A DNA stretch of 17,680 bases from JAOPZW01 sp036379935 (GCA_036379935.1 DASVFT010000080.1:1-17680); one strand, 5' to 3'. Shown: positions 8,569 to 16,459, counted from the stretch's first letter. Translations and numbers: made by a program. Notes: generated by a model not told the origin, from the letters alone.

Positions 8569-10037
8569 AGCACCAGCTCCCCGGTCCGCAGCGCGTGGGC
8601 CAGCGCCGACAGCTCGCCGCTGAGCACGCGGTCCTCCTCCACGCGCGGGACGACGGCCCGCACGCGCTCGATGGCCGCCTCCAGCGGCGGGGTCGTGCGC
8701 AGCGGCCGGTGGAACTCCAGGCCCTGGCAGGCGCAGACGAGCTCGATGGCGATGACCTGCGCGCAGTTCTCCACCGCCGTGCGCGCCTTGAGCGCCGCGG
8801 CGGCGCCCATCGAGTTGAAGTCCTCCTGCCCGGCCGAGGTCGGGATCGACCCCGCGCCGGCCGGGTGGGCGAGGACCTGCGACTCGTTGACCAGCGCGGC
8901 GGCGGCGTACTGGGTGATCATCAGCCCGGTGGACAGCCCGGGGCGCGCGGACAGGAACGGCGGGAGCTCGGCGTAGCTGGGGGAGAGCAGCGCGTAGGTG
9001 CGCCGCTCGCTGAACGAGGCCAGCTCGCAGAGCACGAGCGCGAGATGGTCGAGTGGCAGCGAGAGCGGCTGTCCGTGGAAGTTGCCGCCGGCCACGACGT
9101 CGCCGTCCTCGGGGAAGACGAGCGGGTTGTCGGTGACGGCCCGAAGTTCGCGCTCGAGCGCGTCCTCGACGTAGGTCAGCGCGTCGTCGACCGCGCCGAG
9201 GACCTGGGGCGCGCAGCGCAGCGTATACGGGTCCTGGACGCGCCCGCAGTCCGCGTGGCTGGCCACCACCTCGCTGCCGTCGAGCAGGGTGCGCAGCCGC
9301 GCGGCGGCGCGCTCATGGCCCGGGTGCGGGCGCACGCCGGCCAGCCGGGCGTCGAACGGGACGGTCGACCCCTTGAAGGCCTCCAGAGAGAGCGCCAGCG
9401 CCACGACGGCGGCCTCGAGCAGGCGGCGGGCGTCGCGGACGGCGAGTCCGCCGGCGGCCGCCATGAGGTGGGTGCCGTTGATCAGGGCCAGGCCCTCCTT
9501 GGGCGCGAGCGTGACGGGGCGCAGCCCGGCACGGTCGAGGGCCGCGGCGCCGCCGAGGCGCCGGCCCTCGACCTCCGCCTCGCCCTCGCCGACGAGCACC
9601 AGCGCGATGTGGGCCAGCGGCGCAAGGTCCCCGGAGGAGCCGACGGAGCCCTTGGCGGGGACGACGGGGGTCACGCCGCGCTCGAGCATGTCCAGCAGAA
9701 GCTCGACGACCTCCTCGCATACCCCCGAGTGCCCCCGGCGCAGCGAGCTCGCCAGCAGCACGAGCATCGCGCGCACGACCTCGAGAGGGAGCGCTGGCCC
9801 CGCCCCGACCGCGTGGGAGCGCACGAGGTTCAGCTGGAGCGCCGCGGCGTCCTCGGCGTCGATCCGCACGCTGGCCAGGTTGCCGATGCCCGTCGTGACG
9901 CCGTACACCGCGCTCCCCGAAGCGAGCGCGTCATCGATCACGGCGCGTGCGGCGGCGATGCGAGCGCGGTCCTCGGCGGTCAGCGGCAGGGGCGCGCCGC
10001 CCCGCGCCACGCGCTCGAGCTCCTGGAGCGTCGGCAT
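8565..10037 (-). CDS. hutH: Histidine ammonia-lyase HutH (MIO enzyme with SSG triad)
   Basis: Deaminates L-histidine to urocanate and ammonia, the entry step of the operon. 490 aa, normal for the MIO-dependent lyase family. Visible: Tyr45 in YGVTTGIG, NLVRSHAVGAG (70-80), the MIO-forming motif GSVGSSGDLAPLAH at 130-143, LINGTHLM, QDPYTLRC, VTDNPLVF, GGNFHGQPL and TSAGQEDFNSMG. The self-condensing triad reads Ser134-Ser135-Gly136 where histidine and phenylalanine lyases normally have Ala-Ser-Gly. The family also holds phenylalanine and tyrosine lyases, but hutU and hutI directly downstream fix the role. The ATG at 10037 has TAGCGT 8 nt upstream and no Shine-Dalgarno. The regulator gene ends 37 nt before it, so read-through from mod is possible. 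Confidence 0.95.
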
Positions 10038-10045
10038 CGAGCGCC

Positions 10046-10051
10046 ACGCTA
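10046..10051 (-). promoter_or_regulatory. Putative -10 element of the hut operon (leaderless hutH)
   Basis: GGTAGCGT on the minus strand; the TAGCGT hexamer is followed by 8 nt and the hutH ATG. The same octamer at the same distance precedes mazG. It lies in the 37-nt gap after the HTH-Mop gene, giving the hut operon its own promoter. Confidence 0.45.
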
Positions 10052-10074
10052 CCGGCCTCGCTCGGGCGCCGCCG

Positions 10075-10482
10075 TCAGCTGCGCTCGACGACGACCGTCG
10101 TGGCCTTGATCACCGCCGTCGCGGCGTCGCCCGGCTTGAGGTCGAGCTGGTCGGCCGCCTCGCGTGTCATCAGGGAGACGATGCGATGCGGCCCGCAGGC
10201 CATGTCGACCTGGGCCATGACGTCGTCGCGGCGGACGGCGAGGACGATCCCGGTCAGGCGGTTGCGCGCGCTCCCGCCGGCCTGGGCGCGCTCGCGCAGC
10301 AGGCGGGCGAGCTCGTCGGAGCTCATGTACCGCTGCTGGCCGCGGCGCTCGAACGTGACGCGCCCGTCGCGCTCCCAGCGCCGCAGGGTGTCGATGCTGA
10401 CGCCGAGCGCCGTGGCGGCCGCGCCGATGCGGATCGTCTCGTCGGTGGAGGGAACAGCCAAGCACGGCAACCGTACCCCCAT
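10075..10482 (-). CDS. MerR-type HTH plus Mop/TOBE domain protein, probable molybdate-responsive regulator
   Basis: A 135-aa two-domain protein. Residues 16-62 form an excisionase/MerR-like winged HTH (IRIGAAATALGVSIDTLRRWERDGRV, then RRGQQRYMSSDELARLL). Residues 74-134 form a single Mop/TOBE oxyanion-binding domain (NRLTGIVLAVRRDDVMAQVDMACG, TREAADQLDLKPGDAATAVIKATTVVV). This architecture replaces ModE in many bacteria and is usually linked to mod genes. It lies 42 nt after modC, so it is probably the last gene of that unit and may autoregulate it. The ATG 10482 is annotated by default. However, GGTACGGT inside the first codons followed by 8 nt and TTG 10461 mimics the leaderless promoters nearby, so the true start may be TTG 10461. 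Confidence 0.8.
   Translation of the reverse strand: MGVRLPCLAVPSTDETIRIGAAATALGVSIDTLRRWERDGRVTFERRGQQRYMSSDELARLLRERAQAGGSARNRLTGIVLAVRRDDVMAQVDMACGPHRIVSLMTREAADQLDLKPGDAATAVIKATTVVVERS
10470..10475 (-). promoter_or_regulatory. Possible -10 element for a TTG start of the HTH-Mop gene
   Basis: TACGGT preceded by GG, 8 nt before an in-frame TTG at 10461. It would give the regulator a promoter independent of modABC. Leaderless TTG starts are rare, so this is tentative. Confidence 0.25.
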
Positions 10483-10524
10483 GGGTGCGCGGCGTGGGGA
10501 AGATTGCGCGGCAGCGTCGCGCCG

Positions 10525-11580
10525 TCAGCGAGGGACGAGCCGCGTCACGGTGGCCTTCCACGTCGCGAGCGTCCGCGCACCGGGCCGCAGCTCGAGGCGC
10601 TCGGACGCCTCGGTCGTGACGTCCGCGGCGAGGGGCTCGGGAAGCGCGAGGGCGACCCGGGCTCGCGTGCCGAGGGGAGTCACAGCGGTCACCGTGGCCG
10701 GCAGGCGATTGTGGGTCGAGACGTCGTCGTGGGCAGCTCGCTCGGCGAGACTCACGTCCCAGGGCCGCACGACGGCCGCCACATCACCGGTGAGCTCATC
10801 GGTCGACACCACGACGCCGCCGCCGTCGAGAAGGACCTCGGTGAGCCCGTCGTCGCGCCGGCGCGCGCGCCCGGCGAGGACGGATGCGCCCGTGAAGCCT
10901 GCCACGAACGCGTTGGCCGGGCTCCCGGCCAGCCCGGCGGCCGGACCGTGCTGGACGATCCGGCCCGCGTCCATGACGGCGATCTCGTCGGCGAGCACGC
11001 TGGCTTCGGCGAAGTCGTGCGTGACGACGACGGACGGCACCTCGGTGGCGCGGAGGACCGCGCTCAGCTCGCGCGTGGCCTCGGCGCGGGTGCGCGTGTC
11101 GAGTGCCGTGAGCGGCTCGTCGAGCAGCAGCGCGCGGGGTTCGATGACCAGTGCGCGGGCGAGAGCGACGCGCTGGCGCTCGCCGCCCGACAGCTCGAGA
11201 GGGCGGGCGTCGGCGAGATGTCCGGCGCCGAAGGGCTCCAGCGCACGCAGCGCGCGCTCGCGCCGCCGTGGCCCGCGCAATCCGTAGGCGACGTTGCGCC
11301 ACGCCGTGAGATGCGGGAACAGGGCGTAGTCCTGGAAGACGACGCCGCAGCGGCGATCTTCCGGCGCGACCCAGCTCCCACGCTCGGCGTCGAACCAGGT
11401 CGCCCGGCCGCAGAGAACGTGTCCTGCGCGCGGGCGCAGCAGGCCCGCGATCGCCCGCAGGACGGTGGTCTTGCCGGCGCCCGAAGGCCCGGCGAGGGCG
11501 ACGCAGGAGCCGTCGGCGACCTCGAGGGCCACGTCGAGCACGAAGTCGCGTAGCGGATGGCTCAGCTCAGCGTGCAGCAA
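10525..11580 (-). CDS. modC: Molybdate ABC transporter ATP-binding protein ModC
   Basis: A 351-aa cytoplasmic ATPase energising molybdate import. Walker A GPSGAGKT at 31-38, Q-loop VFQDYALF at 81-88, ABC signature LSGGERQR at 130-137, Walker B LLLDEP at 151-156, D-loop ALD, and switch His188 in VVTHDF. A C-terminal region of about 100 residues (THNRLPATVTAVTPLGTRARVAL and onward) is a TOBE domain as in ModC. The start is TTG at 11580, preceded by GAAGGTG with 4-nt spacing, overlapping the modB stop by 14 nt. CysA-type sulfate ATPases are close relatives; modA and modB upstream and the Mop-type regulator downstream favour molybdate, and tungstate cannot be excluded. Confidence 0.88.
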   Translation of the reverse strand: MLHAELSHPLRDFVLDVALEVADGSCVALAGPSGAGKTTVLRAIAGLLRPRAGHVLCGRATWFDAERGSWVAPEDRRCGVVFQDYALFPHLTAWRNVAYGLRGPRRRERALRALEPFGAGHLADARPLELSGGERQRVALARALVIEPRALLLDEPLTALDTRTRAEATRELSAVLRATEVPSVVVTHDFAEASVLADEIAVMDAGRIVQHGPAAGLAGSPANAFVAGFTGASVLAGRARRRDDGLTEVLLDGGGVVVSTDELTGDVAAVVRPWDVSLAERAAHDDVSTHNRLPATVTAVTPLGTRARVALALPEPLAADVTTEASERLELRPGARTLATWKATVTRLVPR

Positions 11581-12343
11581 GGAGCACCTTCACGACGAGC
11601 AGGATGGCGCCACTGACGGCCACGAGCACGGCGGCGAGCGCCAGAGCGCCGGTGAAGTCGGTGGCGAAGCGCTCGTAGATCGCCAGCGGCGCAGTCTGGG
11701 TGATGCCGCGGAAGGAGCCCGCGAACATGAGGGTGGCGCCGAACTCACCCAACGCCCGGCCCCATGCGAGCGCTGCACCGGCCCCCAGCGCCCCGCGGGC
11801 GACGGGCACGGCGACACGGGCGAACGTCCGTGCTTCGGAGGCGCCGAGCGTACGGGACGCGTCGAGGAGCGCGGGATCCACCGCCTCGAAGCCGGCGATC
11901 GCCTGGCGCACGTAGAACGGGCTGGCCACGAACGTCAGTGCGGCGACCACTCCGGCCGTCTCGAACGCCAGGCGGATTCCGGCGTCGTCGAGCGCGCCGC
12001 CCAGCAGTCCGCTGGGGCCGAGGGCGGCCAGCAACCCGATGCCCGCTGCCGCGGGGGGGACCACGAGCGGCAGCTCGATGAGCGTCAGGACGAGGCTGCG
12101 GCCCGGCCATCGCCGCGTGGCCACCAGCCACGCGGCCGGCGTCCCGACGAGGATGATCACGGCCAGGGCGATGACCGAGGTCTCCAGGCTGAGGCGGAGC
12201 GCATCGCGCGCGGCCGGATCGTCGAGGCTCCCTACGAGATCGCCGGGCGGGACGTCGACGAAGATCGCGACCAGCGGCAGGATCAGGAAGCCCAGGGCGA
12301 GCGCAAGAGCGATGCCGGCGCCGACCGCGAAGAGGGCTCTCAC
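11567..12343 (-). CDS. modB: Molybdate ABC transporter permease ModB
   Basis: A 258-aa inner-membrane permease. Hydrophobic segments are visible at about residues 5-29, 52-74, 84-107, 129-148, 183-207 and 232-255, six helices as expected. The cytoplasmic EAA loop that docks on ModC is DASRTLGASEARTFARVAVP (161-180), followed by the ModB-type GRALGEFGATLMFAGS. The GTG start at 12343 overlaps the modA stop by 4 nt (GTGA), and its own end overlaps modC. Full length, no anomalies. Confidence 0.9.
   Translation of the reverse strand: MRALFAVGAGIALALALGFLILPLVAIFVDVPPGDLVGSLDDPAARDALRLSLETSVIALAVIILVGTPAAWLVATRRWPGRSLVLTLIELPLVVPPAAAGIGLLAALGPSGLLGGALDDAGIRLAFETAGVVAALTFVASPFYVRQAIAGFEAVDPALLDASRTLGASEARTFARVAVPVARGALGAGAALAWGRALGEFGATLMFAGSFRGITQTAPLAIYERFATDFTGALALAAVLVAVSGAILLVVKVLLAAR
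11585..11591 (-). promoter_or_regulatory. Ribosome-binding site deciding the TTG start of modC
   Basis: GAAGGTG on the minus strand, 4 nt before TTG 11580, inside the end of modB. It supports TTG as the start in the absence of a nearby ATG or GTG. Confidence 0.45.
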
Positions 12344-13104
12344 GGCGCTTGGAAGCCCGCCTGGCCGAGGGCTTGGCGGCCGGCGCCGGTCAGCAGGCCG
12401 CGCACGAAGGCGCGGGCCGCCTCGGCGTGCTTCGTGCCCTTGACCACGGCCGCCTCGTAGACGACGTCCGGCCGGAGAGGGGCCGGAAGCTCGATGGCGC
12501 GCAGACGGCCACCGGCGGCCTTGACGTCGGTGACGTAGACGAAGCCCGCGTCGGCTGCGCCCTGTGCGAGCTTGCCCACGACACCGGCGACGTCGGGCTC
12601 GTTGGAGCGCACGTTGGCGAGGATCGCGCTGCGCTGTGTTGCGGACAGGCCACCGAGCACCTTGCGGGTGTACGAGCCCACCGGGACGCTGGGAGCGCCC
12701 ATCGCGATGGTGATGCCCGGGCGTGCCAGATCTTCCAGTCGCTGCACCTTCGTACCCGCGCTGGGAACCGCGAGCACCAGCCGGTTGCGCGCGAAGGCGA
12801 CGGGCCGCTCCACGAGCCCGGCGGCGTAGAGGGCGGCGGGCAGCTTGGCGTTGGCCGCCGCGAAGACGTCGGGTCGAGCGCCGGCACGGATCTGCGCGGC
12901 GAGCTCGTCGGAGCCTGCGAATGAGAAGCGTGCCCGCGCTGCGCTGAACGCCTCTCCATAGCGGGTGAAGGACTGCTTGAGCGAGGCGGCGGCCGAGACG
13001 CGCAGCGTGGGTGTCGACTTCGATTGGCTGCCGCCGGCGTCGCCGCCGCAGCCCGACAGGGTGACCCAGGAAAGGAGGGCCACGAGGGCCAGGAGGCAGC
13101 GCAT
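12340..13104 (-). CDS. modA: Molybdate-binding lipoprotein ModA
   Basis: A 254-aa extracytoplasmic substrate-binding protein that delivers molybdate to ModBC. A lipoprotein signal peptide is clear: MRCLLALVALLSWVTLSGC, with the lipobox LSGC ending at Cys19, then a Gly/Ser linker. Mature-domain motifs typical of ModA include LRVSAAASLKQSF (oxyanion-binding Ser region, 34-46), FAGSDELAAQIRAGARPDVFAAAN, FARNRLVLAVP, and GAADAGFVYVTDV near the hinge. The ATG at 13104 has TAGGCT 7 nt upstream and no Shine-Dalgarno, so the mRNA looks leaderless and leaves no room for a molybdenum-cofactor riboswitch. It is the first gene of modABC plus regulator, divergent from hflX. Confidence 0.9.
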   Translation of the reverse strand: MRCLLALVALLSWVTLSGCGGDAGGSQSKSTPTLRVSAAASLKQSFTRYGEAFSAARARFSFAGSDELAAQIRAGARPDVFAAANAKLPAALYAAGLVERPVAFARNRLVLAVPSAGTKVQRLEDLARPGITIAMGAPSVPVGSYTRKVLGGLSATQRSAILANVRSNEPDVAGVVGKLAQGAADAGFVYVTDVKAAGGRLRAIELPAPLRPDVVYEAAVVKGTKHAEAARAFVRGLLTGAGRQALGQAGFQAP

Positions 13105-13111
13105 TGGCGCA

Positions 13112-13117
13112 AGCCTA
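13112..13117 (-). promoter_or_regulatory. Putative -10 element of the mod operon (leaderless modA)
   Basis: TAGGCT on the minus strand, 7 nt before the modA ATG. The palindrome at 13145-13158 lies about 27 bp upstream of it, within reach of the -35 region. Confidence 0.4.
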
Positions 13118-13144
13118 CTCGGGTTGTCTAGGTGTCAGCGGACG

Positions 13145-13158
13145 AATGCCTAGGCATT
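13145..13158. promoter_or_regulatory. 14-bp perfect palindrome AATGCCTAGGCATT in the modA-hflX intergenic region
   Basis: A perfect inverted repeat centred on CCTAGG, in the 106-bp region between divergent modA and hflX. A second CTAGG lies at 13128-13132 (TGTCTAGGTGT), closer to modA. It is a candidate operator, most plausibly for the HTH-Mop protein encoded at the end of the mod operon. It does not resemble the E. coli ModE site. Confidence 0.45.
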
Positions 13159-13190
13159 GGTCGTGCCGCCAGCAGGTCGACATAGAGCCC

Positions 13191-13196
13191 TAGACT
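13191..13196 (+). promoter_or_regulatory. Putative -10 element of hflX
   Basis: TAGACT, 14 nt before the hflX ATG, which would give a leader of only about 6-8 nt. No convincing -35 or Shine-Dalgarno is visible. Confidence 0.3.
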
Positions 13197-13210
13197 GAGC
13201 TGTAGAAGCT

Positions 13211-14548
13211 ATGCAGCGCAGCCGTCACGGACGCAACGTCCCATCACGCACCCCGCTCGACCCCGAGCAGGCCGGGCGCCCCAAGCAGCGCGCGTTCTGC
13301 GTCGCCGCGCTGCCCGAGGGGGACGATCTCTCCGAGCTCGCCGAGCTGTTGCGTACCGCCGGTGTGGCGGTCGTCGGCCAGTCCGTCCAGCACCGCGACC
13401 AGCCGCATCCGAACACCTACCTGGGGCCGGGCAAGGTCGAGGAGGTCAAGGCCGCGGCCGCGGCCGCCGACGCCAACGTCATCGCCGTCGACGACGAGCT
13501 CTCGCCGCGCCAGGAGCGCAACCTCGAGAGCGAGGTCGGGCTGCCGGTCATCGACCGCACGGCGATCATCCTCGACATCTTCGCCAGTCACGCCAACACC
13601 GCCGAGGGCAAGCTCCAGGTGGAGCTGGCGCAGCTCGAGTACAACCTCGCGCGGATGCGCGGACTGTGGACGCACCTCGAGCGCCTCGGGGCGTCGGCCT
13701 CGGCCCCGGGCATCGGGACGAGGGGTCCGGGCGAGACCCAGATCGAGACGGACCGCCGCCTGGCGCGCGACCGCATCTCGGCGCTGCGGCGCAAGCTGGT
13801 CGAGGTCAAGTCCTCGCGTGCCGTGATGCGGGCCGAGCGCGAGCGCGCCCACCTGCCGCGGGTGGCGCTCGCCGGCTACACCAACGCCGGGAAGTCCACG
13901 CTGCTCAACGCCATGACGGGCTCGACGGTCGGCGTGCGCGACCGCCTGTTCCACACGCTGGATCCGAGCACGCGCGCGCTGCGCCTCAACGGTCGTCCCT
14001 ATCTGCTGACCGACACGGTGGGCTTCATCCGCAAGCTGCCCCACCAGCTCGTCGACGCCTTCGGCGCCACGCTGGAGGAGACCACGATGGCCGATCTCAT
14101 CGTGCACACCGTCGACGCGTCCGTGCCCGAGGCGGAGATGAACGAGATGCTGCGCGCCGTCGACACCGTGCTCGAGGAGATCGGCGCCGGCGACCGGCCC
14201 CGCGTCCTCGTCCTCAACAAGGCCGACGTCCTCGATGCCGAGCGCCGCGAGGAGCTGCGCTTCGCGCACCCCGACGGCGTCCTCGTCTCCGCGCTGACCG
14301 GCGAGGGCATCGACGAGCTCGGCGAGCGCATCGAGGACGCCTTCCGCGAGACCCTGCGCTCCGTCGATCTGCTGCTGCCCTTCGAGGAGGGCGGCCGGCT
14401 GGCCGAGCTGCACGAGGTCGCGGGCGACATCGAGCGCACCGACACGGCCGAGGGCGTTCGCGTGCGCGGGCGCGTGCCCGCGACGGTGGCCGAGCGCTTC
14501 GCGCGCTTCGCCGTGGGCAACGGCGCGGGTAACGGCCAGCGCGCCTGA
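13211..14548 (+). CDS. hflX: GTPase HflX
   Basis: A ribosome-associated GTPase that splits stalled or heat-damaged 70S ribosomes in bacteria where it has been studied. 445 aa. The N-terminal HflX domain carries HPNTYLGPGKVEEVK, DELSPRQERNLE and ILDIF, followed by the helical linker GKLQVELAQLEYNLARMRGL and the glycine-rich GTRGPGETQIETDRR. The G domain has G1 GYTNAGKST (222-230), G3 DTVGFI (268-273), G4 NKAD (336-339) and G5-like SALTGEG. The ATG 13211 is the first start after a TAGACT hexamer. It stands alone, divergent from modA and convergent with mazG; no hfq neighbour is present. Confidence 0.95.
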   Translation: MQRSRHGRNVPSRTPLDPEQAGRPKQRAFCVAALPEGDDLSELAELLRTAGVAVVGQSVQHRDQPHPNTYLGPGKVEEVKAAAAAADANVIAVDDELSPRQERNLESEVGLPVIDRTAIILDIFASHANTAEGKLQVELAQLEYNLARMRGLWTHLERLGASASAPGIGTRGPGETQIETDRRLARDRISALRRKLVEVKSSRAVMRAERERAHLPRVALAGYTNAGKSTLLNAMTGSTVGVRDRLFHTLDPSTRALRLNGRPYLLTDTVGFIRKLPHQLVDAFGATLEETTMADLIVHTVDASVPEAEMNEMLRAVDTVLEEIGAGDRPRVLVLNKADVLDAERREELRFAHPDGVLVSALTGEGIDELGERIEDAFRETLRSVDLLLPFEEGGRLAELHEVAGDIERTDTAEGVRVRGRVPATVAERFARFAVGNGAGNGQRA

Positions 14549-14556
14549 TGCCGTCC

Positions 14557-14583
14557 TCCGGCGGCCTAGCGCTGGTCGCCGGA
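14557..14583. terminator. Hairpin between convergent hflX and mazG
   Basis: Perfect 7-bp arms TCCGGCG and CGCCGGA around a 13-nt loop that includes the mazG stop codon. It starts 9 nt after the hflX stop. There is no U-tract, so a bidirectional, factor-assisted or GC-only terminator is inferred from position and symmetry. Confidence 0.4.
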
Positions 14584-14895
14584 TCCTGACAGCACGCCGC
14601 GCTGCTGGCGCGACAGGAGCTTGTCGAGGTTGGCCTGGGCGATGTGCTCGAGGTCGAGGTCGGCCTCGGTGGCCACCTGGGCGACGTACCACAGGACGTC
14701 GCCGAGCTCTGCGGCCAGGGCGGCGCGGCGCTCGTCGCTCATGACCCCGCCGTCGTCGCGCAGGAGCTTCTTGACCTTCTCGGCCACCTCGCCCGCCTCG
14801 CCCGCGAGGCCGAGGGTCGGATAGACGATGTTTCCGCCCGCGCCGGGATAGGTCGCGGTCCGCCGGGAGAGCTCCTGGTAGGAGGAGATGAGCAT
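14566..14895 (-). CDS. MazG-like nucleotide pyrophosphohydrolase
   Basis: A 109-aa all-alpha NTP pyrophosphatase of the MazG superfamily, likely hydrolysing non-canonical or excess nucleoside triphosphates. The Mg-binding motif is split over two helices: LAGEAGEVAEKVKK (Glu33, Glu36) and AAELGDVLWYVAQV (Glu63, Asp66). The small single-domain size fits MazG-like/RS21-C6-type enzymes better than the two-domain housekeeping MazG, so I give no symbol. ATG 14895 is chosen because TAGCGT lies 8 nt upstream; the longer reading adds 15 basic residues that would place this hexamer inside the gene. It is convergent with hflX and divergent from the FG-GAP gene. Confidence 0.85.
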   Translation of the reverse strand: MLISSYQELSRRTATYPGAGGNIVYPTLGLAGEAGEVAEKVKKLLRDDGGVMSDERRAALAAELGDVLWYVAQVATEADLDLEHIAQANLDKLLSRQQRGVLSGSGDQR

Positions 14896-14903
14896 GGCGC
14901 GCG

Positions 14904-14909
14904 ACGCTA
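14904..14909 (-). promoter_or_regulatory. Putative -10 element of mazG-like gene (leaderless)
   Basis: GGTAGCGT on the minus strand, 8 nt before ATG 14895, the same octamer and spacing as at hutH. Confidence 0.45.
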
Positions 14910-14940
14910 CCAGCCGTCCCGGCCGCGATCGTGACCGCAA

Positions 14941-14955
14941 CCCGCACCGTGCGGG
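14941..14955. promoter_or_regulatory. Small inverted repeat CCCGCA-ccg-TGCGGG upstream of the FG-GAP gene
   Basis: Six-bp arms around a 3-nt centre, 8 nt before the Shine-Dalgarno of the FG-GAP gene. It could be an operator or a 5' leader hairpin that modulates ribosome access. Confidence 0.25.
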
Positions 14956-14962
14956 AAGCGTT

Positions 14963-14966
14963 GGAG
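14963..14966 (+). promoter_or_regulatory. Ribosome-binding site deciding the ATG start of the FG-GAP gene
   Basis: GGAG 6 nt before ATG 14973. It selects this ATG over the in-frame GTG directly before it and over the upstream start at 14931. Confidence 0.5.
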
Positions 14967-14972
14967 CCTGTG

Positions 14973-16457
14973 ATGTCGCGAACGCTGACCGCTCTGGCCA
15001 CGGCCGCCGTGATGGCGGTCGGCGCCGTGACGGCGCAGGGGGCCACGCCCCAGATCGATGCGTCGTCAGCCGCGCGGCTGACGCTTGTCGGTGCGCCGGG
15101 GAGCGCCACCGGCAGCGCGATCGCCAGCCTCGGGGACGTCAACGGCGACGGGCGTCCGGACGTCGCCATCGGTGCCCCGGAGCGCGCGCTGCCGGGTCGT
15201 CCGCTCGCGGGGACGGTGTACGTCGTCTTCGGCTCGGTGGCCACCGGCAGCGTCGACCTCGATGCCCTCGGGGCCGGGGGCTACGCCATCGTCGGTGGGC
15301 GCAACTACCGGGCCGGACTGGGCGTGGCGGCGGCCGGCGATGTCGACGGCGACGGGCGCCCCGACCTCCTGCTCTCGGCGCCGCGCAAGAACGGCTACAA
15401 GGTGCCGGGCTCCGCCTTCGTGGTCTACGGCAAGGCGGACGCCGCGACGATCGACCTCAGCGCGCTGACGCCCGCCCAGGGCTTCGAGATCACCGGCGTG
15501 GCCCCGAGCCCCAACGCGACGCCCGACGACGTGGCGGGCCCTGGCGACATCGACGGCGACGGCCACGCGGACCTGCTTGTCACCGGTGCCGGCCGCGAGG
15601 CCGCCGTGGTCTACGGCGCGCGGCGCCGGACGACGGTCGATCTTCGCCATCTCGGCGCGCGCGGCTTCCGCATCGTCGGCGCTGGCGGCGGGCCGGCGGT
15701 CGCGGCCGCGGGCGACGTCAACGGCGACCGGCGCGCGGATCTGCTGCTCGGGGCGCCCAGCGTGCTCCTGCCGGGGCGGCGCTTCCCGGTCAACTCGGCC
15801 TTCGTCGTCTTCGGCCATCGGCGCACGCGCACGCTCGACCTCCGGCACCTCGGCACCCGCGGCTTCCGGATCGGCGGCCTGGTGTCGGGCCGGATCGCGC
15901 GCCCGGCGGTGGCGGGCGTGGGGGACCTGAGCGCCAACGGGCGCGCGGACCTCCTCGTCATGCGCGATCCCGGCGGCGCGCCCGGCGACGTCCCGCAGGC
16001 GGCCGTCGTCCTGGGCTCGCGCTCGACGAAGACCGTCGACCTCGCCCGGCTCGCCGCGGACAGGCGCGGGTTCCGCGTCCGCGGCGAGGCTGCCGCGCCC
16101 AACGGCTTCAGCGTGCTCGGCCCGCTCGCGCCGGTCGGTGACCTCAACGGCGACGGCGTGCCCGATCTCGGCTTGGGGAGCACCACCGCTGTGGCTGGAG
16201 GCTCCAGCCACGTCCAGTCGGCCTTCGTCGTCTACGGGCGCGCGCGAAGCGCGACGCTCGCGCTGTCCGATCTCGGTGCCGGCGGCTTCCGGGTCACGGG
16301 ACCGCCGCCGCCCGCACCCGGCGCCGGCTGCGAGAGCCGGATGGGCGCGGCGCTGGCGCCCGGGGGCGACTTCGACGGCGACGGCCGCGGCGACCTGGTC
16401 GTCGGCGCGCCCGGCATCGGCTGCGCGGGCCGCGTCTTCGTGATCCCGGCGCCCTAG
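14973..16457 (+). CDS. Secreted FG-GAP/VCBS repeat protein, integrin-alpha-like seven-bladed propeller
   Basis: A 494-aa exported protein. The N-terminus MSRTLTALATAAVMAVGAVTAQGA is a Sec signal peptide with cleavage around residues 23-25. The rest contains seven calcium-loop motifs of the type DxxGDGxxD beginning at residues 55, 123, 192, 248, 318, 390 and 466, each followed by a (L/V)xxGAP-like strand. Most blades also carry a (T/S)xDLxxLGxxGF(R/E)I segment. The fourth and fifth loops are degenerate (DVNGDRRAD, DLSANGRAD). Seven repeats fit one closed propeller. No sortase motif, C-terminal anchor or catalytic domain is visible, so it is probably a released or loosely associated binding protein. 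It stands alone, convergent with the Fur-MGMT gene. Confidence 0.82.
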   Translation: MSRTLTALATAAVMAVGAVTAQGATPQIDASSAARLTLVGAPGSATGSAIASLGDVNGDGRPDVAIGAPERALPGRPLAGTVYVVFGSVATGSVDLDALGAGGYAIVGGRNYRAGLGVAAAGDVDGDGRPDLLLSAPRKNGYKVPGSAFVVYGKADAATIDLSALTPAQGFEITGVAPSPNATPDDVAGPGDIDGDGHADLLVTGAGREAAVVYGARRRTTVDLRHLGARGFRIVGAGGGPAVAAAGDVNGDRRADLLLGAPSVLLPGRRFPVNSAFVVFGHRRTRTLDLRHLGTRGFRIGGLVSGRIARPAVAGVGDLSANGRADLLVMRDPGGAPGDVPQAAVVLGSRSTKTVDLARLAADRRGFRVRGEAAAPNGFSVLGPLAPVGDLNGDGVPDLGLGSTTAVAGGSSHVQSAFVVYGRARSATLALSDLGAGGFRVTGPPPPAPGAGCESRMGAALAPGGDFDGDGRGDLVVGAPGIGCAGRVFVIPAP

Positions 16458-16459
16458 CC

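Noticed and set aside
13105..13210. Molybdenum-cofactor riboswitch or ModE box upstream of modA
   Set aside because: The modA transcript appears leaderless, leaving no room for a structured leader. No TATA-rich ModE-type dyad is present; the only dyad is AATGCCTAGGCATT.
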